Notes: generated from the sequence alone by a model not told the origin. Counted from the first letter of the stretch, positions 52,051 to 61,399 are shown. The stretch is 64,000 nt of DNA from RGIG995 sp045543655 (GCA_045543655.1 JAZPXN010000027.1:1-64000); one strand, 5' to 3'. A program made the numbers and translations.

Positions 52051-52887
52051 ATGAGCGTTGAAGCGAATACCTATGAAGAATTGAAAATTTCCAATGTAAA
52101 TGAGAAAACAGCACAGTTGTGTAGTGCGGTCAGCGAATACCTTCTGCAGACTTGGGGGATTAACTATATTTTCCTTACGGTTGATGGATGCTCCTATGAA
52201 AGCAGGGAGGATGACCGCATCGAGGAAGGCGGAGATCTCTATCGTGCTTGCCAAAGTCTGGCAACCGCCAAGGAGGTCTTTTTAAAGCTGCGTTCCACGA
52301 ACAACGGCGGCGCAGCTTGGCGTTTGGAATCATGCTTTATGCGGCATTTTACCGATGATTCTGAAGTGAAGGAGAACACAACTTACCGTAGCACAGATTA
52401 TTACGACACCGACCCCGGAGTGGAGATGCATCTGTACGACAAGAATGGTCTGCAACACGTAAGCTACGCAGATACGGCGGAGTGCGTGGATGATATCAAG
52501 GAGTGGTATTGTTATACCCCCTCCTTCCGTATTTGTGATGAGGAACAGCAAGAAAATGAAGAACTGCACGGGCGTATTATAGAGATTTTCACAAAACTGT
52601 GCGGTTTGATTGGCCTCAACTCGGAAGATTTAGAAGATCGTTTGAGCGACGATTGGGAAGATTTCGGTGAAATCGTTCTGGATGGTTCTGTACGGTTTGC
52701 GACCAAGGATATTCCCTCCATTGTGGCACTTTCAAATCAGCTTGTGGCGCTTTTCGAAAATTCCGACAGCGCAGAGATAGAATTTGAAATCTACGCGGTT
52801 CCTGACGGAAAAGATGATTATGACTTCGCATCCGTTTCTATTGTAATTGACGATGGAACTGTTGTTGATCGGTATTGCAGATATTGA
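52051..52887 (+). CDS. Unrecognised 278-residue protein of the LRR/BRCT unit
   Basis: Starts after AAGGAG. It is soluble and acidic, with several aromatic/cysteine residues in the middle (WYCYTPSFRICDEEQQ) and a C-terminal domain of alternating helix and strand ending IEFEIYAVPDGKDDYDFASV. No known family was recognised. The position inside a unidirectional gene run, with 63-105 base gaps, implies co-expression with its neighbours. Confidence 0.6.
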   Translation: MSVEANTYEELKISNVNEKTAQLCSAVSEYLLQTWGINYIFLTVDGCSYESREDDRIEEGGDLYRACQSLATAKEVFLKLRSTNNGGAAWRLESCFMRHFTDDSEVKENTTYRSTDYYDTDPGVEMHLYDKNGLQHVSYADTAECVDDIKEWYCYTPSFRICDEEQQENEELHGRIIEIFTKLCGLIGLNSEDLEDRLSDDWEDFGEIVLDGSVRFATKDIPSIVALSNQLVALFENSDSAEIEFEIYAVPDGKDDYDFASVSIVIDDGTVVDRYCRY

Positions 52888-52955
52888 TGCTAAAAGCGAT
52901 TGATTCATACCGGATTTGAGTTTTTGATCAAAAAACAAAAAAGGAGACCCCGAAA

Positions 52956-55394
52956 ATGGCAAATAACATTCCCGATTCCGTGTTATATCTTCCCTGCAAG
53001 GAGCCGCCGCAGCTGAAGGCTCGACTTGTCCGTTTTTTTGAAAAACTGGATAGTGCATATCCGGACAAGGTTGTTTCCGGACTCCAGAAGGACCACAAAA
53101 AATGGGCGGAAACGCTGACGGAACTGTATCGTCTGTTGGGGTATCCCAACGGAAATGCCATGCTGGAAGCATACGGTTATACCGTTGTAATCCAAAAAAC
53201 GGGACGCAAGGCTCAGACGGATCTCGACGCTTTTTTGGATGAATTGAAGAAGCGATATCCCAACGGCTCCGACTGCAAAACGGTTGCTGCTTTAATCGAA
53301 GCGAACCCTGATCTGAAGGGTGGGTTTCAATTTCTGAACCAGCACGCCAAAGAGCGGTTTGATAAGACGCCTCCCGAACTGTTGCGTGAGATGGGGATTC
53401 TCTCAGATCGACCGATTTCCGCAACGGCAAAAAAAGCAGATGAAGTAATGCTCCGGCGCCAAGCGAAGGAGCAGGAGCGAGAGAAAAAGAAACAAGCTAT
53501 TACGAGTACCATTCTGGAACTGAAGAAGAAGTATCCGGAAGGGTTTTTCGGCACTTTGCAAGAATTGGAAGCGAAAAATACAGACCTTCTTCCTGCGGAC
53601 TATAAAACTACAATAAAAGAAGTGTACAGTGTTTCTGCGAAATCCTTCTTCTCTTTCGAGGGGATTCTAAAAAAGAAGAATGTGATAAAATCTGACTATT
53701 CCGGTTACACACAGGAAGAACTGTTGGCGGAAAAACATTATCCGACCGCTTCTGATTTTACCTGGGAGGATCTCAAAGGGAAAGGCGTCCTTGTTTGCAG
53801 CGAATGCGTTCAGGGTCTTATTGACATGACTCTCGCCGACGCAGGTGCCGTTGTAAAAAGGGAGATGTCAAAGAATGTTGAATATATTGTTTTCAAAAAA
53901 CCTTATATTTGTCCAATCAGCAGAAGAAACATTGATGCGATTGATGTCTTGAAAAACAACGAGGATTTTCCGAAGTTTATCGATGACGAAACCTTGCTTG
54001 AAATTTCAAGCAAACTCAAGCGCCAGGAAATACGAGATGAATACAAAGATGAGACTCTTGATCAAAAGGTAGATCGGGCAAAAAGAATTTTTGATCAGTC
54101 TGTCTTGGAAATTCATCAGATGATGAAAAGGATGAGAACGTACCAATCTCCCATTGCGGAACACGTGGTCGTTCTGAAATACGACGGACACACCGATGTT
54201 TACCGGGAAGGTCTTGACCTGTTTTTCGATTATGTTACGGAGCACTACAAAACGCATTCCATAAAGGATACTTATTGTGATGATCCCGCAGAAATCCGAA
54301 AGGAATTGGAATCAACATTTCAACGGATCCTTTCCGAAGAAAAACTCGACAACTGTTCCGGAGTTCGGCTCCCGGTTGCGGCGGCAATTGCATTGAAAGT
54401 ATTTGTTGATGAAAGCGTTATTGTTTCAACCGATTTTGTTTGCGGTACGTGGGATCCGGTAAGGGACCCTCGTTCGGAGTGGCGTGTCCGCTTTGCTTTG
54501 GATCCGTACTGTGATGCAAATGGGACTGTAACAAAGTCCTTTGTCAAACTGAAAGACGTATTCTCCGTTCCATACACAGAAGCCACGCTGGAAGACTTGA
54601 ATGGTAAAAACGTATTGATTCTTTGCGGAGATCTTAAGATGGAAGCATCGGAACTTGCAAAGAAGTACGGTGCTGTTGTAAAACGTGATATCTCCGATGA
54701 GATTGATTATATCATTACGACTTTGAAGTCATTCAATCCGGATACTAAAACAAAAACGGCAATCATCGACTATATGACGGACGAGAAAGATGCTGAAAAA
54801 TCACCATTGTTTGTCAGCCATTATAAATTGAGAGACGAGGCCCGACTTGCTTATAGGAAGTCAAAGCAAGATGAAACTTCGGAAGAAAAACTGGAACGGG
54901 CAATTCGAATTTTCGACACCTGTATTGCTAAAATGAATACAGAAATCCGATGTGATCGTGGTTATGCTATTCCGGGCGTTGATGAAAGTTATCAGTTCCT
55001 TGTAGCGTTTTATAAGAACAATAATATTGACATGGATACCGTCAACAAGTTCTTTGACCATGTAGCCAAACATTATGATAAATACGATATGTATGATTGG
55101 GAATATTCGGATTCCGACGAACTTCGTAAAGATTTGGATGACATCTTTAATACAATGAGAAATTCGGATCGGTGGAGCATCTGTGGATGTGTTGGGCTCC
55201 GGCTCCCCGTCGCTCTTGCGGTCGCATCTTTTGTATTTGTTGATCTGAATGCAGATATTGATCTTAATTTTGCCCGTGATAAATGGGAACGACGGGGGGA
55301 TTACCACTCTCCCAAACAGATTACTCTCCGCCTATCCTCCATCTTTGATGAAGGAAAAGTCTATTGGAAAACCTTTAAACCCTGGGATTTTTGA
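52956..55394 (+). CDS. Large protein with two BRCT-like domains and repeated helical modules
   Basis: An 812-residue protein behind AAAAGGAG. Residues 1-~240 contain three degenerate ~65-residue helical repeats (for example LDELKKRYPNG and LELKKKYPEG). Then comes SDYSGYT, a BRCT-like domain (~270-350: LKGKGVLVC, GAVVKREMSKNVEYIVF) and a ~190-residue module starting EEK/DQK-x-x-RA-x-RIF. A second BRCT-like domain (~545-625: LNGKNVLILCG, GAVVKRDISDEIDYIIT) and second copy of that module follow. The 56996 protein carries one module with two BRCT-like domains. No catalytic motif seen. Confidence 0.7.
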   Translation: MANNIPDSVLYLPCKEPPQLKARLVRFFEKLDSAYPDKVVSGLQKDHKKWAETLTELYRLLGYPNGNAMLEAYGYTVVIQKTGRKAQTDLDAFLDELKKRYPNGSDCKTVAALIEANPDLKGGFQFLNQHAKERFDKTPPELLREMGILSDRPISATAKKADEVMLRRQAKEQEREKKKQAITSTILELKKKYPEGFFGTLQELEAKNTDLLPADYKTTIKEVYSVSAKSFFSFEGILKKKNVIKSDYSGYTQEELLAEKHYPTASDFTWEDLKGKGVLVCSECVQGLIDMTLADAGAVVKREMSKNVEYIVFKKPYICPISRRNIDAIDVLKNNEDFPKFIDDETLLEISSKLKRQEIRDEYKDETLDQKVDRAKRIFDQSVLEIHQMMKRMRTYQSPIAEHVVVLKYDGHTDVYREGLDLFFDYVTEHYKTHSIKDTYCDDPAEIRKELESTFQRILSEEKLDNCSGVRLPVAAAIALKVFVDESVIVSTDFVCGTWDPVRDPRSEWRVRFALDPYCDANGTVTKSFVKLKDVFSVPYTEATLEDLNGKNVLILCGDLKMEASELAKKYGAVVKRDISDEIDYIITTLKSFNPDTKTKTAIIDYMTDEKDAEKSPLFVSHYKLRDEARLAYRKSKQDETSEEKLERAIRIFDTCIAKMNTEIRCDRGYAIPGVDESYQFLVAFYKNNNIDMDTVNKFFDHVAKHYDKYDMYDWEYSDSDELRKDLDDIFNTMRNSDRWSICGCVGLRLPVALAVASFVFVDLNADIDLNFARDKWERRGDYHSPKQITLRLSSIFDEGKVYWKTFKPWDF

Positions 55395-55453
55395 TAAAGC
55401 AATGGAAAATGAATTCTCATTTTTGTGTGAGACTATAAACGGAGGAACTATAT

Positions 55454-56860
55454 ATGAATTTTGAATTTATGAAGGGGCTTGGCAGTTTAGATAAAGTGTC
55501 TGATTCTTGTATGAACGCAGAGGAACTTGCAATTTCAAAACCAGACCTAAGCATAATATCATCTCGTAAGAGCGCTGAGGTTATTGCTAAATTCGTATTG
55601 TTTATGGCCCATTCTGAAGAATGCGAGAGTCTTACGTTTGCGGACATTTTGGCCGATTCTGTTGTCAAAAAATATTTGAATAGTGTTGCCGTGCTGGATG
55701 CGTTTCATTTCATTCGTAAAAACGGAAATATTGCGGTTCATACACTGAAACCAGTGTCTCCCAATACATCAATTGCTGTGTTGCAACGTCTGCATTTTAT
55801 TGTTGGAGAAGTTGCAAAACGTATGGGGTTGCTTTCTTGCTACCCGCAGTTTAATGCAGAAGTTGTAAGGAATGATAGCGCACAGTTTAATGATATGAAC
55901 GTAGAAGTCCTGGCACAGGAAATGTATGATGATTTTGTACTAAGCAAAAATCGTGTGAAGCGGTTAATCAACGAGTTTTCCGACTTGTGCTCATCGGTTC
56001 ATCTCGTTTCCGGAAACATCGATATGAATGAGTGTATTGAATTCAAAAGTAAGCCAACACAAGAAAGCACAATTACCTACGTCCAGGAACACTTTGTATT
56101 TATGGCGGTTCAGGGGTTGAAGGCTCGGAATGGATTGTTGGAAGATGAGGATATTACATATTCTGCAGAGTTGACGATTTGTGGAAAGGATGGTTACACT
56201 ACTACGGATCTTTTTTCCGTGGTCGAGGGGATCATGCACGATCTTCCAAAGGCGGACGGATTTAAAATAACCAGTAATTATTATGGTCCATCTGTTGCTC
56301 CGTGGTTTAATGACGCGGTTCGGGAGGAATTCTGGCAAACGATTAATCGCATCGGGAAGTATGAGCAGGTTACATATACCATTTTTGAGTTTAATTATAA
56401 TCACGGTGCGGGAGGTTGCAGCAAGTACGAAAATGGGACCTGGACGGCACCTCAATTACAACGAACACCAAAGATTATCGATTGTAATTTCGGTAACGAT
56501 TGGTGGTGTTGGAATTTAGATCTCTATGTCGACTTAGATTACGAGACACATCCGGAAATCCTTACCGCTCTGCGGCAAACCGTGCGTAAACATATCCCGA
56601 CAGATCAGATTCAGTATTGTGAAAGTGCGTGGGCGGATGGAGATGTGAATATACTGGTTAACTCCATTACTTGGTGCCCCCGAACATTGCGCGTTGTGCA
56701 GGACTTTCTGGATGAAATAAATAAGATATTGGAGCCTGTTAAGGCGGAGTGTATTGGCAGCAGTGGTGATTGCGGGTGGTTTCAGACGAGATTCCCCTTT
56801 GCAGAAGCGAATTGGGATTGGTTCGACGACGGATTCAAGATCGTCGGTCTACAGTATTAA
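55454..56860 (+). CDS. DUF4145-like domain protein
   Basis: A 468-residue protein starting behind CGGAGG. Residues ~35-125 match the DUF4145 pattern seen at the N-terminus of some restriction and other nuclease-associated proteins: SRKSAEVIAKFVLFM, a helix, then FHFIRKNGNIAVH and a final helix ending GEVAKRMG. The C-terminal ~340 residues are unrecognised, aromatic-rich and partly repetitive (NDWWCWNLDLYVDLDYE; WNWFDDGF-type ends). Its presence hints at a nucleic-acid or defence-related setting, but no nuclease motif was found. Confidence 0.6.
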   Translation: MNFEFMKGLGSLDKVSDSCMNAEELAISKPDLSIISSRKSAEVIAKFVLFMAHSEECESLTFADILADSVVKKYLNSVAVLDAFHFIRKNGNIAVHTLKPVSPNTSIAVLQRLHFIVGEVAKRMGLLSCYPQFNAEVVRNDSAQFNDMNVEVLAQEMYDDFVLSKNRVKRLINEFSDLCSSVHLVSGNIDMNECIEFKSKPTQESTITYVQEHFVFMAVQGLKARNGLLEDEDITYSAELTICGKDGYTTTDLFSVVEGIMHDLPKADGFKITSNYYGPSVAPWFNDAVREEFWQTINRIGKYEQVTYTIFEFNYNHGAGGCSKYENGTWTAPQLQRTPKIIDCNFGNDWWCWNLDLYVDLDYETHPEILTALRQTVRKHIPTDQIQYCESAWADGDVNILVNSITWCPRTLRVVQDFLDEINKILEPVKAECIGSSGDCGWFQTRFPFAEANWDWFDDGFKIVGLQY

Positions 56861-56995
56861 GCATTATAGGGGATAGACCTGAAAGACTATGGTGTTGAAA
56901 ACTGTCAAGGAGTTTTGCTGCCGAGAGACTGAATCAACTAAGAATCTACTTGCAACAAAACTTTTAAGCGGAAAAATTAAAAGGAGAAACCAAAA

Positions 56996-58216
56996 ATGGC
57001 GAACAATGTGTTGGATGGCATATCCAATTATTCCGGTTATACGATGGCAGAGCTGCAGGCGGAAAAACACGATCTGACCTATTCCGATTTTACGCTGGAG
57101 GACCTTAAGGGAAACGGGGTTTTAAGTTTCGGAAACTGGTTGCTTGAGCAGTGCCTCAAGGAGCTCGGTTGCTCGATCAAGAAAGATATGTCGAGGAACG
57201 TTAAATATATTGTTTTTGATGCTCCCTATATCTGCCCGATCAGTCGGAAGAATATCACCATCATAGATGCAATTCGGAACAAAAAAAGTGCGGATGATTT
57301 CCCGAAAATTATCGACCAAAAAAAGCTATCTGCACTTACAGAACCGATTCAGCGCGAACTTCAGAGACGGGAAAGCGAACGGTTGGCAAAAGAGGTTGCC
57401 GAGTGGCGGAAACGATCGTTCGTTGCGGAGATTGTTGACATTCAGCCGGAAGATCTGAACGGAAAGAACGTTTGTATTGTCAGGGAGAACTCTTATTATC
57501 GGAAAGTGTACGAGCGGATGGCAAGATTTTGCGGTGCTACCGTATCACAAAGACCGTCCCGCAAGACCGATTATATTTTAATTTCTACTCATGGCTCTGA
57601 AGTTCTCTTTGATCCTGAAGAGGAATCCGATCGCGCTCTTTACAACTATATGACCGATGCGGCAAACAAGAATTCCTTGCCACGGGTTGTTTCGTTGGAT
57701 GCCCTGCACGAAAAATGCAGAACTACACTTCGTGATCAATGCGAAGCCGAAACACGGGAAGAAAAGGTCGCGCGGGCAAAGCGAATTTTCAACAATCTGA
57801 TTCCCAGATTGGAGAAAGAAGTTTGGAATTATCCCTGTCCCATGAGCGGGAACTGCGGATATGACACCCGTTTGGTAAGAAACGAGAACATTGACAAACA
57901 GGCGGTCAGAGAATTCTTTACGTTCGTGGAAGAGTATAAAAAATCTTCTGCGAAAATAGAGGATAATTTTTATGATCCTCTTTGTGAACGCTTGGAACAT
58001 TCTTTTTATGAAATGCCCACCGATTTTAATAGATATTTGGGATTATATTTCCCCGTGGCTTTGGCGATTGCCTTGTTTGTGTTCGTAGATCCCACTTGGA
58101 TCAAAGAAGTTCATTTTTACAACGGAAAACATGATGAAAACTGTGAAAAACGTGCCGGATTCCGCTTGTCTTATGCAGAAGAGTACGGAACGGTAATCGA
58201 GGACAGACATTTTTAA
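56996..58216 (+). CDS. BRCT-like domain protein, paralogue of the 812-residue protein
   Basis: A 406-residue protein behind AAAAGGAG. It begins with SNYSGYT-x-x-ELQAEKH and a BRCT-like domain (~25-105; SRNVKYIVFDAPYICPISRKN), almost the same as the middle of the 52956 product. A second BRCT-like domain (~155-245: LNGKNVCIV, GATVSQRPSRKTDYILIST) and the RA-x-RIF helical module (~265-406, ending in FPVALAIALFVFVDPTW) follow. Gene duplication inside the unit is evident. Confidence 0.7.
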   Translation: MANNVLDGISNYSGYTMAELQAEKHDLTYSDFTLEDLKGNGVLSFGNWLLEQCLKELGCSIKKDMSRNVKYIVFDAPYICPISRKNITIIDAIRNKKSADDFPKIIDQKKLSALTEPIQRELQRRESERLAKEVAEWRKRSFVAEIVDIQPEDLNGKNVCIVRENSYYRKVYERMARFCGATVSQRPSRKTDYILISTHGSEVLFDPEEESDRALYNYMTDAANKNSLPRVVSLDALHEKCRTTLRDQCEAETREEKVARAKRIFNNLIPRLEKEVWNYPCPMSGNCGYDTRLVRNENIDKQAVREFFTFVEEYKKSSAKIEDNFYDPLCERLEHSFYEMPTDFNRYLGLYFPVALAIALFVFVDPTWIKEVHFYNGKHDENCEKRAGFRLSYAEEYGTVIEDRHF

Positions 58217-58242
58217 TTAAGAATAAAAAGGAGCGAAAAATT

Positions 58243-59031
58243 ATGTCTCAGGAATTAAAAGCACAATGCGAGGAAATCCTTGCGAAGCTGGTTGAAAAGT
58301 ACGGCGGGCAAAATAAGCGTTTGCAGTCTGTGAAGTATTTTCAGGAGCACCACGTTGGAGAAGCTGCCTTTTTAATGGCGGCTTGTCCGAAAGCATACGG
58401 AAAATCTTGTACGGCAATGCTGAAAGAGCGTGAGATTCTGATGATTCTGCACCGTGTGAAAGACGATTTGTCTCCCATTACATGCAAGGTTGAACTGGAT
58501 CAATCCACCTTTACCATCAAATATCAGCCGAGACAAAACGTTGAGTATTTGGTTTGGACCGTGGAAATGTTGATGAACGGCGGTTATTCTTCGAACAAAG
58601 GCGGGGTTCTGAAGTGCGAAAAGCCGGAAGGCGTTGCCGAATTTATCCATAATCGCCGTGTAGAAGAGAATGCGTATGAAAAATTGACGATGGAATCTAC
58701 GGCAGAAGAGCTTCCGCTCCCGGAAGCAACGGAGAAATTACAGGCTTTTGAGGACTGTTGTTTGCTCTTGTTGGACAAGGAAAAACTTAAGAAACTTGCG
58801 GAGAAAGCCCCCCGCAAGGAGGACGGAAGCCTTCATCTTCGGTTGCGTACGCCCCTCACCTGGAGCGGATTTGCCATTGACGGAAAAGCGTATACCCTCG
58901 AATTGGTTGCCAAGTCGGAATATGAAATGCGGTTTGAAGTGAAAAAGCATCTCTGTGACCGCCGTTTTGTTGAGAAATATAAGGACGTTCCCATTGCTGT
59001 TGATATGCTGGAAGAATTTCGCGCATTGTAA
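58243..59031 (+). CDS. Unrecognised 262-residue protein of the LRR/BRCT unit
   Basis: Starts 26 bases after the previous gene, behind AAAAAGGAG. It is a soluble mixed alpha/beta protein with a helical N-terminus (LKAQCEEILAKLVEKYGGQN), a central LVWTVEMLMNGGYSSNKGG and a charged C-terminus. No signal peptide or known motif. The spacing indicates the same transcript as its neighbours. Confidence 0.6.
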   Translation: MSQELKAQCEEILAKLVEKYGGQNKRLQSVKYFQEHHVGEAAFLMAACPKAYGKSCTAMLKEREILMILHRVKDDLSPITCKVELDQSTFTIKYQPRQNVEYLVWTVEMLMNGGYSSNKGGVLKCEKPEGVAEFIHNRRVEENAYEKLTMESTAEELPLPEATEKLQAFEDCCLLLLDKEKLKKLAEKAPRKEDGSLHLRLRTPLTWSGFAIDGKAYTLELVAKSEYEMRFEVKKHLCDRRFVEKYKDVPIAVDMLEEFRAL

Positions 59032-59072
59032 CAGAGTCTTTGATCGAGGAAACTTAAAAGGAGAAACCGAAG

Positions 59073-59939
59073 ATGGCAAAGAGTAACTTTAAAATCAAAA
59101 ATGGTATGCTGGAAAAATATGTCGGTCCCGGTGGAGACGTTGTAATTCCTGATGGTGTAACATGGATTAAAGAGGGGGCGTTTACGGGCCGCAAAAATCT
59201 TACAAGTGTCGTTCTTCCTGATACCGTTGTCTTTATTGATAGTTATGCTTTTGCTTTTTGTGAAAACTTGAGGGAAGTTCACCTCTCTGCGAGGCTGGAT
59301 GCGATTCGTTACCGCTGTTTTTATCTGTGCCAAAAACTGGAAACGGTGAACATTCCTCAGGTGAAAGAGATTGGTTCAGGTGCCTTCTATCGTTGCGAAA
59401 GCTTAAAAGAGTTGACTCTCCCCGACAGCATTCTTGAAATTGATAAAAATGTTTTTAAAGACCCGTTTCTTCCCATATATCCCGAAAAAGGCAATAATTT
59501 TTCGGTTTTGGATTGGTTGAAAGATCTGACGATTCATACGCCCAAAGGAAGCGTTGGAGAAGCCTTTGCAAAAAAACAGGGGATTTCTTACGACAACAAA
59601 GAACCGGAAGGGACGGAAACGTCCGCTTGTTCCAATCCGTGGATGCAGATTTACGGACAATATGTGGAGCAGAATCCGCAGGTGCAGTTCGAAGGCTCTG
59701 CCTTTGTTTTCTCGGGGCTTCCCGTGGGCGGGGATGAAAAAGAGCACCGAACGGTACGCGCGGTAATTGAGCGCGGCGGCTTTTTCCGTACATCGGTGTC
59801 CGGAAAAACGAATTACCTCGTCGTCGATCCGGAGCTTGCCCACTACGGAAGAATCGAAGCCGTTTTGGAGCAGCGGCAAAAAGGAAAAGACATCAAAGTC
59901 ATTCTGTTGTCGGATCTGGACCGAATCCTTTTCGGATAA
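59073..59939 (+). CDS. Cytoplasmic LRR protein with C-terminal BRCT domain
   Basis: A 288-residue protein behind AAAAGGAG. Residues ~10-165 hold six to seven BspA-type LRRs (VVIPDGVTWIKEGAFTGRKN). Residues ~211-288 are the clearest BRCT domain of the cluster: FVFSGL, helix with AVIERGGFF, then SVSGKTNYLVVD, an Ala/Glu-rich helix and VILLSDLDRIL. It aligns in order with the LigA BRCT domain here (FVLTGT, ALIEKEGGKV, SVSKKTTYVVAG, IPVIDEAKLKEML). Confidence 0.8.
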   Translation: MAKSNFKIKNGMLEKYVGPGGDVVIPDGVTWIKEGAFTGRKNLTSVVLPDTVVFIDSYAFAFCENLREVHLSARLDAIRYRCFYLCQKLETVNIPQVKEIGSGAFYRCESLKELTLPDSILEIDKNVFKDPFLPIYPEKGNNFSVLDWLKDLTIHTPKGSVGEAFAKKQGISYDNKEPEGTETSACSNPWMQIYGQYVEQNPQVQFEGSAFVFSGLPVGGDEKEHRTVRAVIERGGFFRTSVSGKTNYLVVDPELAHYGRIEAVLEQRQKGKDIKVILLSDLDRILFG

Positions 59940-59984
59940 CATCAATTGACGAAACTGAAAAAACATTTTAAGGAGGAAAACATT

Positions 59985-60848
59985 ATGTCGTACGACGGCG
60001 CACTGGAAATTAAAATCATAAACAAGAAACTTGGAGAATTTATTCGTAATTTCAAAGAACCCGAACTAGATCTTAGCCTTTTTACAGATAGTCGGTATGA
60101 TCTGTTTTATGAATACTTTGATGCGGCTTATGTATCCGGTTGTCCGGAAAATTTTGCGGAAGTAAAAGATAAACTTTTACAGTTGTTTTATGTGTATTCT
60201 GAAAACGATAGACTTTCAAAAGAGTTTGAAAGAGAGTATGATAAAATCTTTACGGAAGAGTCGTGTTCTTATATCTTCTGGGATTATTGTCCCGGGGATA
60301 TGCACGGAGATGAAGAAGGTGTTTTCGAATACGGTGTAGATGATAGTTGTAATTCGAAATCGAACCCCTCAACCCCCGATAAGGTGGGAATGAGTCTTTA
60401 TGATATTTTTCCAAACATCAACGAATCGGAAGATACCGGTTTAGTGCTTAATGATAAGAATGCAGCGGTCGATATCGTCTACTCCCAGCATTGTAAGTTT
60501 TTGGGTGAACCCGATGGTTTATGTCTGTATGTGCCGCAACACGTTACAAAGGTTCGACAGAATCTTTTTAATTGCCCCGGAGAAACATTTAGAAAGATTG
60601 TGATTGCCAATAATCTGAAGGATTTTGATCTGGATTTTGCCCCTAGCCTTATAGGAATTGAAGAGTTCTATATAATTGATGCAGAAACGAAAAAGGTTGT
60701 CTTTTTCTCGGACCGGTTCCTTCCTCCGGATGATTGGAATCGATACTATATGCAGGCCTGGGCCGATGATTTTTATGATGCGCTTAACACATACCTTCCG
60801 GAAGATGATGGTGACGAAGACTATGACGAGGAAGAGGAAGATTGGTAA
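59985..60848 (+). CDS. Acidic protein with a fragment of LRR-like sequence
   Basis: A 287-residue protein; ATG 59985 follows AGGAGG. The N-terminal half is helical and unrecognised (EFIRNFKEPELDLSLFTDS). Residues ~175-245 resemble degenerate LRRs (LYVPQHVTKVRQNLFNC, FRKIVIANNLKDFDLDF). The last ~15 residues are almost all Asp/Glu. Last gene of the unit, 45 bases before a strong terminator. Confidence 0.6.
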   Translation: MSYDGALEIKIINKKLGEFIRNFKEPELDLSLFTDSRYDLFYEYFDAAYVSGCPENFAEVKDKLLQLFYVYSENDRLSKEFEREYDKIFTEESCSYIFWDYCPGDMHGDEEGVFEYGVDDSCNSKSNPSTPDKVGMSLYDIFPNINESEDTGLVLNDKNAAVDIVYSQHCKFLGEPDGLCLYVPQHVTKVRQNLFNCPGETFRKIVIANNLKDFDLDFAPSLIGIEEFYIIDAETKKVVFFSDRFLPPDDWNRYYMQAWADDFYDALNTYLPEDDGDEDYDEEEEDW

Positions 60849-60893
60849 AATATGAATTCTTCTAAAAAAATAATCCTGAACTAAGTAATAAAG

Positions 60894-60940
60894 AAAACAG
60901 ACAGCACCGAAATCTCGTATTTTGGTGCTGTCTGTTTTTC
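60894..60940 (+). terminator. Terminator of the LRR/BRCT unit
   Basis: A 20-bp stem, 60894-60913 with 60919-60938 (one G-U), ending in a T run. It is the strongest terminator in the window and marks the end of the nine-gene unit. Confidence 0.9.
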
Positions 60941-61027
60941 TAACTACATTTGCGAATTCGTTTTCCCCGTATTTCAAAAAGTCAAATATTGACAAAGGCG
61001 AGTATGTATGCGAGGCTTAAAGTGTAG

Positions 61028-61399
61028 GAGAAGGACCTGTCAATATTAAGAGACTATGCGCCGATTGCCGTTGCGGGGATTGGCTCATTTTTATGTCGGG
61101 GCGGCTGGCGAGATCTTTTGACATTGCTCCCCCTGGGCCTCGGGGCGGTGGCGGGAATTTTATTGCTGACAAAGCCCCTGGCGGCGCTGATGAAGCGGCA
61201 TCCGGGCTATTGCAATTTCGCGCTGCTGGGATTCGGAATCGGCTCGCTGAAGGCCCTCGTCGCCCCCTGCATCGGTCACCCGCAGATCGGATATCTTCTG
61301 TGGTTCCAGATTGCCAACGGCCTGATTCTGAGCACCGGAGCGATCTGGGGGATCCTGAAGCTGAATCAAAGAAAAATCAACGGAGACGCGCCGCAATGA
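61028..61399 (+). pseudogene. Truncated second copy of the DUF368 gene
   Basis: From 61101 the sequence copies the last ~100 codons of the DUF368 gene (LLTLLPLGLGAVAGILLLTK...GDAPQ), with some substitutions. The frame is open back to 61028 but the extra residues (LRDYAPIAVAGIGSFLC) do not match DUF368, and no credible start or SD exists. The N-terminal two thirds, including the GISTSH motif, are missing, so the product is not functional as such. Confidence 0.85.

Noticed and set aside
47939..60848. Labelling the LRR/BRCT unit as a proven defence system
   Set aside because: No nuclease, TIR, NTPase or toxin domain was recognised; only the DUF4145-like domain and gene organisation hint at it.
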